DNA from: Microbacterium sp. CFH 31415
GTDB taxonomy: Bacteria; Actinomycetota; Actinomycetes; Actinomycetales; Microbacteriaceae
Direction: 5' to 3'
NCBI RefSeq assembly: GCF_022538185.1
Contig: NZ_JAKYXC010000007.1
Coordinates: forward strand, 1 to 64,000
Length of the DNA: 64,000 bases
Positions 1 to 7,292 of this stretch are shown here, in pieces (within the stretch, counting starts at the first letter, position 1; every line of letters starts with the position of its first letter). The notes beneath the pieces were generated by a model that did no database searches, was not told the DNA's origin, and worked only from the letters and a program-made list of their open reading frames with translations. A program made the translations under genes and the position numbers.

Positions 1-8
1 CGCCCGCG

Positions 9-100
9 CCACGCCCGGCGCCGCTCGCACCACGCCCGGCGCCGCTCGCCCGCTCCACGCCCAGCGCCGCTCGCACCACGCCCGGCGCCGCTCGCCTGCC
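9..100. repeat. GC-rich tandem repeat, two 46-bp units
   Basis: Four near-identical blocks built on CCACGCCCGGCGCCGCTCG start at 9, 30, 55 and 76, with alternating lengths of 21, 25, 21 and 25 bp, so the true period is 46 bp. One base differs (CCAGCG in the third block). Each block contains the self-complementary GGCGCC, so the array could fold. No gene covers it. Its function is unknown, and the array may continue left of the window. Confidence 0.7.
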
Positions 101-238
101 GGCCCGGAGCGGCGTTCCGCGCGCCGTGTCCCCGCTTCCGCGACCCTCGGCTAGCACTTCGACGAGGCCTGCGCCAGGTCATTGGCTGCACCCCTGTCGC
201 GAGGCATCCTGCCGTCGATGAGATGACTCTCATCCGCC

Positions 239-262
239 AATACCTTTCATGTGTCAGGTTTT
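239..262. promoter_or_regulatory. Palindromic operator upstream of the sugar ABC/GH1 operon
   Basis: The site reads AATACCT-N10-AGGTTTT. It lies about 98 bp before the binding-protein start codon at 360. The same 24-bp architecture, with the preceding TCCGCC also conserved, occurs in inverted orientation at 7058-7081 before the glycoamylase-tetR operon. The simplest reading is one regulator, probably the TetR protein encoded at 4802-5458, controlling both operons. Binding is inferred, not shown. Confidence 0.7.
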
Positions 263-359
263 TGGCGTACAGTCGGGGACCGCGACGCCCCCGCGTCGCG
301 AACACAGCCGAGGCAGGGCCGCCACGGAGGCGGCGACGACCGATGGAGGCGTCAGACCG

Positions 360-1664
360 ATGACCAGAACATTCACACGCAGAACCTCCCGATGGGCTGC
401 GGCCGGAGCGCTGACACTCGTCGGTGCGCTCGTGCTCGCCGGCTGCGGGCGCAGCGACGCGCCCACGGGCGGCGGCGGCGACGGCGGAGGCGGCGACGCC
501 ATCGACGACTCGCCCGCCAGCGGCACGGTCGAGGTATGGGCGATGGGCAACGAGGGCGAAGTCCTCGACGAGCTCGCCGCCCAGTTCGAGGAGGAGAACC
601 CCGACGTCTCGATCGAGGTGACCGCCGTGCCATGGGAGAGCGCCCACGACCGCATCGCCACGGCGATCGCCGGCGGCCAGACGCCGGATGTGACGATGCT
701 CGGCACGACGTGGGTCGGCGAGTTCGCCGCGACCGGCGCGTTCGAGCCCACCCCCGACGGCCTCGTCGACGAGTCGTCGTTCTTCGAGGGCTCGTGGGAG
801 ACGGCCGTCGTCGACGGAGTCGCCTACGGCGTGCCGTGGTACGTCGACACCCGCGTTCTCTACTACCGCACCGACCTCGCGGAGCAGGCCGGCCTCGAGC
901 CGCCCGCGACGTGGGAGGAGTACACCGCATTCACGAAGGGCCTTCAGGGGGCCGGCGCCGAGTGGGGCGTCTCGCTCCCGCCGGGAGGCTTCGACTCGTG
1001 GCAGTACGTCACCCCGCTCGCGTGGCAGCAGGGCGGCGACATCCTCAACGAGGACGGCACCGAGTTCACCTTCGACACCCCGGAGTGGGAGGAGGCGTTC
1101 TCCTTCTACACCAGCTTCTTCGAAGACGGCATCGCCGAGCCCCGGCGCCTGGAGGGCGGCGAGATCGAGCAGGCCTTCATCACGGGTGAGGTCGGCGCGT
1201 TCTACAGCGGTCCGTTCCACGTCGGACTGCTTCTGGACCAGGGCGGCGAGGAATTCGCCGACAAGTTCGGAGTCGCGATGGTGCCGGGTGCCGACAGCCG
1301 CACCAGCTTCACCGGCGGCGGCAACCTCGCCGTGTTCGACGACGCCGAGAACCGAGACGCCTCGTGGAAGTTCGTGCGCTGGCTGAGCCAGCCCGAGACG
1401 CAGCTCGCCTGGTACGAGATCTCGACCGACCTGCCGAGCGTGCAGGAGGCCTGGGATGACCCCACCTTCAGCGACGACCCGTACCTGAGCGTGTTCGGCG
1501 AGCAGCTGCAGGACTCGAAGGCGCCGCCCGCGATCCCCACGTGGGCGCAGGTGTCCGCCGTGATCGACCAGGAGCTGGAGAAGGCCACGCGCGGCGACAC
1601 GACGCCGGCAGACGCGATCGCCACGATCCAGCAGCAGGCCGCGTCGATCGGCACGGGTCAGTAA
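360..1664 (+). CDS. Sugar ABC transporter substrate-binding lipoprotein
   Basis: This is a 434-residue extracellular solute-binding protein of the maltose/oligosaccharide class (SBP family 1). It captures a sugar outside the membrane for the two permeases that follow. A signal sequence ends in a lipobox with the lipid-bearing cysteine at about residue 29 (LAGC), followed by a Gly/Asp-rich linker and a long two-lobe domain. The ATG at 360 is preferred over an in-frame ATG at 249, because 249 lies inside the operator and would put 37 non-hydrophobic residues ahead of the signal sequence. No ATPase gene is present locally, so a shared MsiK-type ATPase probably energises uptake. The beta-glucosidase downstream suggests a beta-glucoside substrate. 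Confidence 0.9.
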   Translation: MTRTFTRRTSRWAAAGALTLVGALVLAGCGRSDAPTGGGGDGGGGDAIDDSPASGTVEVWAMGNEGEVLDELAAQFEEENPDVSIEVTAVPWESAHDRIATAIAGGQTPDVTMLGTTWVGEFAATGAFEPTPDGLVDESSFFEGSWETAVVDGVAYGVPWYVDTRVLYYRTDLAEQAGLEPPATWEEYTAFTKGLQGAGAEWGVSLPPGGFDSWQYVTPLAWQQGGDILNEDGTEFTFDTPEWEEAFSFYTSFFEDGIAEPRRLEGGEIEQAFITGEVGAFYSGPFHVGLLLDQGGEEFADKFGVAMVPGADSRTSFTGGGNLAVFDDAENRDASWKFVRWLSQPETQLAWYEISTDLPSVQEAWDDPTFSDDPYLSVFGEQLQDSKAPPAIPTWAQVSAVIDQELEKATRGDTTPADAIATIQQQAASIGTGQ

Positions 1665-1676
1665 GCGACCTTCCAC

Positions 1677-2612
1677 ATGACCGCCATCGCTCCCGCGGCC
1701 CCGCCGCGTCGCCCCGCACCCCGTGTGAAGGCGACGCGGCGGGAGCGCCGCATGACACGCAACGCCTGGCTCTTCGCCGCGCCGTTCGTGATCCTGTGGG
1801 TGATCTTCATGGCCGGCCCGATCATCGGGTCACTGCTCATGAGCTTCACCGACATGACGACCCGCGACCTGCAGACGCCGTTCCAGGTGAACGTCGTCGG
1901 GTTCGACAACTACCTCCGGCTGTTCCAGGACCCCCGCTTCCTGCGATCACTCCTGAACACCTTCACCTTCGTGATCGTTGCAGTGCCGCTGACGATCGCG
2001 CTCGCCCTGGCGGTCGCGCTGGCACTGGACAAGGGCATCCGTCGCTTCCGCACGGTGTACCGCGTCGGGTACTACGCTCCGGTCGTGACGAGCATCGTCG
2101 CGATCGCGCTCGTGTGGAGGTTCATCCTGCAGCCGGACGGCCTGCTCAACGGGTTCCTCGCGATCTTCGGCATCCAGGGTCCGGACTGGCTGCAGTCCAC
2201 GACCTGGGCGCTGCCGTCCCTCATCGTCATGGCGGTCTGGCGCAACATCGGGACCATCATGGTGATCTTCCTCGCCGCACTCCAGGGCGTGCCCCGCGAG
2301 CACCACGAGGCCGCGATGGTGGACGGCGCCAACGCCTGGCAGCGCTTCTGGAACATCACCGTGCCGGCGATGCGCCCCGCGATCCTGTTCGCCGCGGTCA
2401 TCACGGGCATCGGGTTCCTGCAGTTCTTCGAGGAGCCGTACGTCATGACCCAGGGCGGACCGCTCGACGCCACCCTGTCGACGGCGATGTACACCTACGA
2501 CCAGTTCGGCTTCGGCAACTACGCCTACGCATCGGCGGCGAGCTACGTGCTGTTCCTCGCGATCGTCGTGCTGTCGCTGATCCAGTTCCGGTTCCTCGGA
2601 AGGAGGGACTGA
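1677..2612 (+). CDS. Sugar ABC transporter permease, MalF/UgpA type
   Basis: This 311-residue inner-membrane permease has about six transmembrane segments. The cytoplasmic EAA loop (EAAMVDGANAWQRFWNITVP) lies about two thirds along and docks the ATPase. It starts 12 bp after the binding-protein gene and ends one base before the second permease, so the three are co-transcribed. It should form a heterodimer with the next gene product. The family (MalF-like, binding-protein-dependent transport inner-membrane component) is clear. The sugar cannot be read from sequence. Confidence 0.9.
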   Translation: MTAIAPAAPPRRPAPRVKATRRERRMTRNAWLFAAPFVILWVIFMAGPIIGSLLMSFTDMTTRDLQTPFQVNVVGFDNYLRLFQDPRFLRSLLNTFTFVIVAVPLTIALALAVALALDKGIRRFRTVYRVGYYAPVVTSIVAIALVWRFILQPDGLLNGFLAIFGIQGPDWLQSTTWALPSLIVMAVWRNIGTIMVIFLAALQGVPREHHEAAMVDGANAWQRFWNITVPAMRPAILFAAVITGIGFLQFFEEPYVMTQGGPLDATLSTAMYTYDQFGFGNYAYASAASYVLFLAIVVLSLIQFRFLGRRD

Positions 2613-2613
2613 C

Positions 2614-3567
2614 ATGACCGTCACTCCCCCGCGCACCGCAGACGCACCCGGCGAACCGCCGCGGCGCCTCGGGCCCGTCCTCGCTTCGGCGTCGGTCACC
2701 GACACCGACGTGATCGAGCGGGAGCCGCATCCCGCCGGTCGCCGAGGTCGCGGCGAGCGCCCCCGCTGGTGGCTCTACATCGTGCTCACGGTGGGCCTGG
2801 TCGTCATGATCATGCCTTTCGTGTGGATGATCCTCGGTGCGTTCAAGACCGACGCGGAGATCCGCCGCAACCCGACGGGCTTCCTGCCGGAGCAGCCGAC
2901 GATCGAGAACTTCGAGACGCTGTTCGGCCGACTGGACTTCACCACCTTCTTCATCAACAGCATCGTGGTCGCGGTCTTCGTGACGCTCGGCAACATCGTG
3001 TTCTGCTCGATGATCGGGTACGCACTGGCGAAGCTGCAGTTCCGCGGCAAGAAGCTGCTCTTCGTGATCGTGATCGGCACGCTCATGGTGCCCGGCGTCG
3101 TGACGTTCGTGCCGCTGTTCGTGCTGACCGCCAACCTGGGCCTCGTCAACTCTTATCCGGGTCTCATCCTGCCGTTCCTCATCTCGCCCCTGGGCGTCTT
3201 CCTGATGCGGCAGTTCATGCTGAGCCTGCCCGACGAGCTGATCGAAGCGGCCCGCATCGACGGCGCGAGCGAGTGGCGCATCTTCCTGCGCGTCATCATG
3301 CCGCTGTGCGGTCCGGCGGTCGCGACGCTCACGATCCTCACGTTCCTCGCGAGCTGGAACAACTTCCTGTGGCCTCTCGTGGTCGCCACGACCGAGGACA
3401 TGTACACCCTTCCGGTGGCGCTCGCCCTGTACTCGGTGGGCCAGAACGCGGCACGGTACGGCCTCATGATGGCCGGCGCCGTGGTCGTGGTGCTGCCAAT
3501 GCTGCTGCTGTTCCTCTTCCTGCAGCGCTACTTCGTGCAGGGCATCGCGCTCACCGGCATCAAGTGA
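2614..3567 (+). CDS. Sugar ABC transporter permease, MalG/UgpE type
   Basis: This 317-residue partner permease has about six membrane segments and the EAA loop EAARIDGASEWRIFLRVIMP. The first 45 residues form a long polar N-terminal tail rich in Pro and Arg before the first membrane helix, which is somewhat longer than usual for MalG-like proteins. A strong GGAAGGAGG-like ribosome site lies inside the end of the preceding gene. It belongs to the same operon as the binding protein and the GH1 enzyme. Confidence 0.9.
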   Translation: MTVTPPRTADAPGEPPRRLGPVLASASVTDTDVIEREPHPAGRRGRGERPRWWLYIVLTVGLVVMIMPFVWMILGAFKTDAEIRRNPTGFLPEQPTIENFETLFGRLDFTTFFINSIVVAVFVTLGNIVFCSMIGYALAKLQFRGKKLLFVIVIGTLMVPGVVTFVPLFVLTANLGLVNSYPGLILPFLISPLGVFLMRQFMLSLPDELIEAARIDGASEWRIFLRVIMPLCGPAVATLTILTFLASWNNFLWPLVVATTEDMYTLPVALALYSVGQNAARYGLMMAGAVVVVLPMLLLFLFLQRYFVQGIALTGIK

Positions 3568-3570
3568 CAT

Positions 3571-3594
3571 GAGCGGATGCCGCGGCATCCGCTC
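3571..3594. terminator. 24-bp perfect palindrome between permease and beta-glucosidase genes
   Basis: GAGCGGATGCCG is followed directly by its reverse complement, four bases after the permease stop codon. As RNA it would form a stable hairpin, but there is no U-tract and the GH1 ribosome site (AGAAAGGA, near 3602-3609) follows at once. It may therefore tune readthrough or protect the upstream mRNA rather than end transcription. The same GGATGCCGCGG word recurs elsewhere in the window. Confidence 0.55.
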
Positions 3595-3619
3595 CTCCGA
3601 CAGAAAGGACCATCGAACG

Positions 3620-4771
3620 ATGGACTTCCCCGAAGGCTTCCTGTGGGGTGCGTCGACGGCGGCGCACCAGATCGAGGGCGGCAACGTCAACTCGGACTGG
3701 TGGCAGCGCGAGTGGGGGCACCTGCCCGGTGCTCCCGTCGAGACGCCGTCCGGCGATGCCGCCGACAGCTATCACCGCTACGGCGAGGACATGGCGCTCC
3801 TGGCCGACGCGGGACTGGACACCTACCGCTTCAGCATCGAGTGGGCGCGCATCGAACCGGAGGACGGCTTCGTCTCGCGCGCGGCGATCGACCACTACCG
3901 CCGGATGGTGTCGACGGCCCGCGAACTCGGGCTGCAGCCGATGATCACCCTGCACCACTTCACGAATCCGGTGTGGTTCGCCCGTGCGGGAGGATGGCAC
4001 TCGGATGCTGCGGCCGACCGGTTCGCCCGATACGTCGAGGCCGCCCTTCCGGTTCTCGAGGGGGTCGACCTCGTGTGCACGATCAACGAGCCGAACATGG
4101 TGTCGGTACTCGCCGACCCCGAGGTCGGGTTCCCGTCGGTCGGGCTGCCTCCGGGGGTCCCGGCGGTCACCGACCGGCTGGTCGACGCGCACAAGCGCGC
4201 GGTCGAGCTCGTGCGCGGCGCAGGCGGGCGCGCCGGGTGGTCGGTGGCGACCCAGGCGTATCAGCCGGTCGACGGCGGCGAGACCGTCGCGGCCGAGTAC
4301 GGCGCCTCGCGCGAGGACGTGTTCCTCGACGCCGCGACCGGCGACGACTGGGTGGGAGTGCAGGCGTACACGCGCACGAGGATCGGCCCCGACGGCCCGC
4401 TGCCCATTCCGGACGACGCCGAGCGCACGCTGACCGGGTGGGAGTACTACCCGCCCGCGGTGGGCGACGGCATCCGCAACGCGTGGGCCCGGGCCGGTGT
4501 GCCGGTCTACATCACCGAGAACGGCATGGCGACGGCCGACGACGCCCGGCGCATCGACTACACGCGCGGGGCGCTCGAGGCGGTCCACGCGTGCATCGCC
4601 GAGGGCGTGGACGTGCGGGGGTACCTGCACTGGAGCCTGCTGGACAACTACGAGTGGGGCAGCTACCGGCCGACCTTCGGACTCATCGCGTGGGACCGTG
4701 AGACGTTCGAACGCCGCCCGAAGCCCAGCCTTTCCTGGCTCGGCGACGTGGCCCGCGCGAACGCCCTCTGA
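3620..4771 (+). CDS. GH1 beta-glucosidase-type glycoside hydrolase
   Basis: This 383-residue GH1 enzyme is predicted to hydrolyse beta-linked glucosides in the cytoplasm by the retaining mechanism. The acid/base glutamate is in TINEPN (about E157) and the nucleophile is in YITENG (about E300). The C-terminal LHWSLLDNYEW motif of the glycone site is intact. It is shorter than typical bacterial GH1 enzymes (about 440-470 residues). No signal peptide is visible. The ATG at 3620 is chosen because it follows a clear AGAAAGGA site; the frame stays open upstream to 3569. As the last gene of the importer operon it probably processes the imported oligosaccharide. Confidence 0.9.
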   Translation: MDFPEGFLWGASTAAHQIEGGNVNSDWWQREWGHLPGAPVETPSGDAADSYHRYGEDMALLADAGLDTYRFSIEWARIEPEDGFVSRAAIDHYRRMVSTARELGLQPMITLHHFTNPVWFARAGGWHSDAAADRFARYVEAALPVLEGVDLVCTINEPNMVSVLADPEVGFPSVGLPPGVPAVTDRLVDAHKRAVELVRGAGGRAGWSVATQAYQPVDGGETVAAEYGASREDVFLDAATGDDWVGVQAYTRTRIGPDGPLPIPDDAERTLTGWEYYPPAVGDGIRNAWARAGVPVYITENGMATADDARRIDYTRGALEAVHACIAEGVDVRGYLHWSLLDNYEWGSYRPTFGLIAWDRETFERRPKPSLSWLGDVARANAL

Positions 4772-4801
4772 CGCAGGGCGCGAGGCAGTAGGGAGTCGAC
4801 T

Positions 4802-5458
4802 CTACGCGTCGTCGCGGGGCAGCAGGTACCCGCGCACGAACTCGGCGAACAGCGCGTTCATGTCGACGGTGTCGTCGAGCAGCCACTGCTGCTGGATCCC
4901 GTCCATCACCGCGCTGATGAGACGTGCGGCGAGCGCGGGGTCGATGTCGGTCCGCACCTCGCCGTCGGCTTGTGCGGCGACGAGGATCGGCGTCGCGCTC
5001 GCGGCGCCGTCGCGGTACCGCCGCGCGAACTCCGCATGCGCGGGGTGCTCCGAATCGGTCGCCTCGGCCGACACCGTGGCGTACAGCGACGTGAGGCCGC
5101 GCGACTCCTGGTTGTAGGCGACGACCTTGGTCGCCTGCTCGATCAGCGTGTGCTCGGCAGGGTCGCCTGCGGCCGCGCGGATCGCCTCGTCGCGCTGGCG
5201 GAGCACCTCGGTGAAGAGCTCCTCCTTGTTGGCGAAGTGGTGCATCAGTCCCGTGGGGGTGAGCCCGACGCGCTTCGCGATCTCGCGCAGCGACCCGCTG
5301 TGGTAGCCGCTGCGGCCGAAGACGATGAGCGCCTCATCGACGATCGCCTGGCGGCGCGCCTGGCCCTTGGCGTAGCTGCCGCGCCGCGCGCGCGCACCGC
5401 GAGCCGGGGCACCCGACGTGGGTGCCGCGGCTGCGGTCTCGGCGGCTTCGCTGCTCAC
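4802..5458 (-). CDS. TetR family transcriptional regulator
   Basis: This 218-residue protein has a TetR-type N-terminal helix-turn-helix (IVDEALIVFGRSGYHSGSLREIAKRVGLTP region, residues about 40-70) preceded by an Ala/Arg-rich tail. A C-terminal ligand domain ends in a WLLDDTVDMNALFAEFVRGYL helix. The GTG start overlaps the TGA of the glycoamylase-like gene by 4 nt (GTGA), so the two are one operon. It converges on the GH1 gene. It is the obvious candidate to bind the AATACCT-N10-AGGTTTT operators at 239 and 7058, which would make it autoregulated. The inducer is probably a beta-glucan-derived sugar (inference). Confidence 0.85.
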   Translation of the reverse strand: MSSEAAETAAAAPTSGAPARGARARRGSYAKGQARRQAIVDEALIVFGRSGYHSGSLREIAKRVGLTPTGLMHHFANKEELFTEVLRQRDEAIRAAAGDPAEHTLIEQATKVVAYNQESRGLTSLYATVSAEATDSEHPAHAEFARRYRDGAASATPILVAAQADGEVRTDIDPALAARLISAVMDGIQQQWLLDDTVDMNALFAEFVRGYLLPRDDA

Positions 5459-7008
5459 TCGCGCGCTTTCTCCTCGGAGCTGAACACCTGCGCCCTCATG
5501 GCCGGCCGCAGGAGCTTCTCCATCTCCTTGTCGACGAAGTACCGCTTCAGCGTATCGCCGGTCAGCTCATTGCCGATGGCCGCCATGATCATCGACTGGT
5601 CCAGCGAGAGGTAGCGCTCGGCGACGGTGCCGCTGCCGACCGCCACCGAGTCGTAGAACCCACCGGGTCCGTACGCGCCGAGATCGTCCTCGAGGTGGGC
5701 GAGGTTCTCGAGCACGCCGCGGCGGTCGTACGGAAGGGCGAGGAAGCTCGCGTGCGGCGTCACGACCCCGTCGCCGAACTCGGGATCCGGGTTCGTGCCC
5801 TCGGTGCATCCGGGCCGGTCGATGTCGACATCCGTGTTCTCGACGTCCGACGTGTACCCGTCGGAGCGCATACCCGCGAGGTCGACGCCGTACTCGGCGT
5901 AGCCGCCGAACGGGTTGCTCGCCGGTGAGAAGCCCCAGGCTCCGTAGCCGGCGTCCTCGAGCCCGTGGTGCTTCTGCACCGCGACGGTGATCGGATGGTT
6001 CAGCCGCCACGACCGCGGCCCCCACGTCGTCTCAGGCACCAGGAGGTCGGGCATGAGTGCCTCGAACATGCTGCCGCCCCAGCTCGGCACGAAGCTCATG
6101 CCGGCATAGGTGTAGACACCTTCCCAGACCTTGAAGCCCTGGTACGTGCGGTAGGTGCCGGTCGGCAGCTGCTCCTGCCATGCCCAGTCGCAGCCGGGCG
6201 GCATGGTGCGGTGGGTGCCGTAGAGCGCGGTCGCCGGGATCTCGCCGTTGGCGATGCCCAGGTACGTCGCGATCCGACTCTCGCTCACGGTCGTGTCGTA
6301 GTGGTGACAGGTGTAGAACGCCGTCTCACCCGATCCGTTGTACATCGGCGCCTCGACGCTGCAGTCCGGCGGCGGCGCCTCCCAGAACCCGCCGCGGTTC
6401 GTTCCCGCCGGCAGACCGGGTGCGCCCTCCGGGTTGAAGAACGCCGAGAACTCCATCGAGTCGTACAGCGCGTCCGCCTGCTCGGCGAGGCTCGGCTCCG
6501 CCTCGCGGACGATGCGGAGGGATGCTGCGAGCCAGCCGTTGTCGACCGTGCTGAGGAACGGGTGCACCGTGTCGCCGGAGTCCGGCCAGGTCGTCAGCTT
6601 CGCCCCCGTGGCCGGGTCGTACCAGTTGTAGTACATGCCGCTCGCATCGTTGCGCTCGAGACCCTCGAGGGTGTCGAGCGTCGTCGCCATGCGATCGCGG
6701 GCTTCGCCCTTCGAGATGATGCCCAGATCGCGCGCCGTGACCGCCGACCAGAGGTAGCCGCCGATGTTCGTGGGGGACGTGTACGCGCCCGCGGTGGCAA
6801 GGTCGCCGGTGATGTTGTCGGACGGCAGGCCCGTCGCTTCATCGGTCATCGCGTCCAGCGACGCCCAGGTGTCTTCGGCGTAGCGCTGGAGGGCCTCGTT
6901 GCCGGGCTTGCCGTGACCCGGACCGGCGGTCGCCGCCGACGGTGGCGCCAGCGCCACTCCTGCCGCTATCAGTCCCGCCACGGTCGCCGTGCTCAGCCAT
7001 CGTCTCAT
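5455..7008 (-). CDS. Secreted glycoamylase-like (GH144-type) hydrolase
   Basis: This 517-residue exported protein has a signal peptide of about 28 residues ending near SAATAGPG. The body resembles the glycoamylase-like (alpha/alpha)6 domain found in GH144 endo-beta-1,2-glucanases: TVDNGWLAASLRIV, a YNWYDPATG repeat region, FVPSWGGSMFEALMPDL and a Gly-rich YAEYGVDLAGMRSDGY stretch. It is preceded by a good GAGGAGAG ribosome site. It lies in an operon with the TetR gene and shares an operator with the importer/GH1 operon. The context suggests it cleaves an external glucan into oligosaccharides for import. I cannot assign catalytic residues. GH144 versus another glycoamylase-like branch is undecided. 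Confidence 0.75.
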   Translation of the reverse strand: MRRWLSTATVAGLIAAGVALAPPSAATAGPGHGKPGNEALQRYAEDTWASLDAMTDEATGLPSDNITGDLATAGAYTSPTNIGGYLWSAVTARDLGIISKGEARDRMATTLDTLEGLERNDASGMYYNWYDPATGAKLTTWPDSGDTVHPFLSTVDNGWLAASLRIVREAEPSLAEQADALYDSMEFSAFFNPEGAPGLPAGTNRGGFWEAPPPDCSVEAPMYNGSGETAFYTCHHYDTTVSESRIATYLGIANGEIPATALYGTHRTMPPGCDWAWQEQLPTGTYRTYQGFKVWEGVYTYAGMSFVPSWGGSMFEALMPDLLVPETTWGPRSWRLNHPITVAVQKHHGLEDAGYGAWGFSPASNPFGGYAEYGVDLAGMRSDGYTSDVENTDVDIDRPGCTEGTNPDPEFGDGVVTPHASFLALPYDRRGVLENLAHLEDDLGAYGPGGFYDSVAVGSGTVAERYLSLDQSMIMAAIGNELTGDTLKRYFVDKEMEKLLRPAMRAQVFSSEEKARE

Positions 7009-7057
7009 CGCGCTCTCCTCGTCGAAAGCGGCTCCGCGGGCGGAGCCGTCGGTCCGG

Positions 7058-7081
7058 AAAACCTAACACCTGCCAGGTATT
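7058..7081. promoter_or_regulatory. Palindromic operator upstream of the glycoamylase-tetR operon
   Basis: Read on the minus strand, this is AATACCT-N10-AGGTTTT, about 50 bp before the start codon at 7008. It matches the site at 239-262 in both arms, in the 10-bp spacing and in the flanking TCCGCC. Two such sites about 6.8 kb apart, in front of two operons facing each other, are strong evidence for common control. Confidence 0.7.
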
Positions 7082-7133
7082 GGCGGAACCCCGGCATCCG
7101 CTCTCTCACGCGTCTCTCACACACTCACGCTCA

Positions 7134-7174
7134 CCTGTCACGACACGCCCCTCGCCCCAGCACTTCGTGACAGG
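7134..7174. repeat. Perfect 10-bp inverted repeat with 21-nt loop
   Basis: CCTGTCACGA at 7134-7143 is matched by TCGTGACAGG at 7165-7174. It lies between the glycoamylase promoter and the 3' end of ramB, where no gene is visible. It could be a weak bidirectional terminator or a small dispersed palindromic element. No U-tract follows on either strand. Confidence 0.5.
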
Positions 7175-7184
7175 CGAGCAGGAG

Positions 7185-7250
7185 GGCCGGCAAGCCGGAG
7201 GCATCCGGCCGGCGAGCCGGAGGCACCCGGCCGGCGAGCCGGAGACGGCT
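7185..7250. repeat. Three tandem 22-bp repeats
   Basis: Units at 7185-7206, 7207-7228 and 7229-7250 share the core GGCCGGCRAGCCGGAG. Each unit contains the inverted repeat CCGGC-RA-GCCGG. The last unit diverges at its 3' end. The array is intergenic, immediately downstream of the ramB stop at 7293. Its role is unknown. Confidence 0.7.
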
Positions 7251-7292
7251 GGCGGCCACGGGACGGCTGGCGACGAGCGGGCGGCTCAGCCG

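Noticed and set aside
7185-7250. CRISPR array
   Set aside because: The 22-bp units are directly adjacent with no spacers, and no cas genes are in the window.
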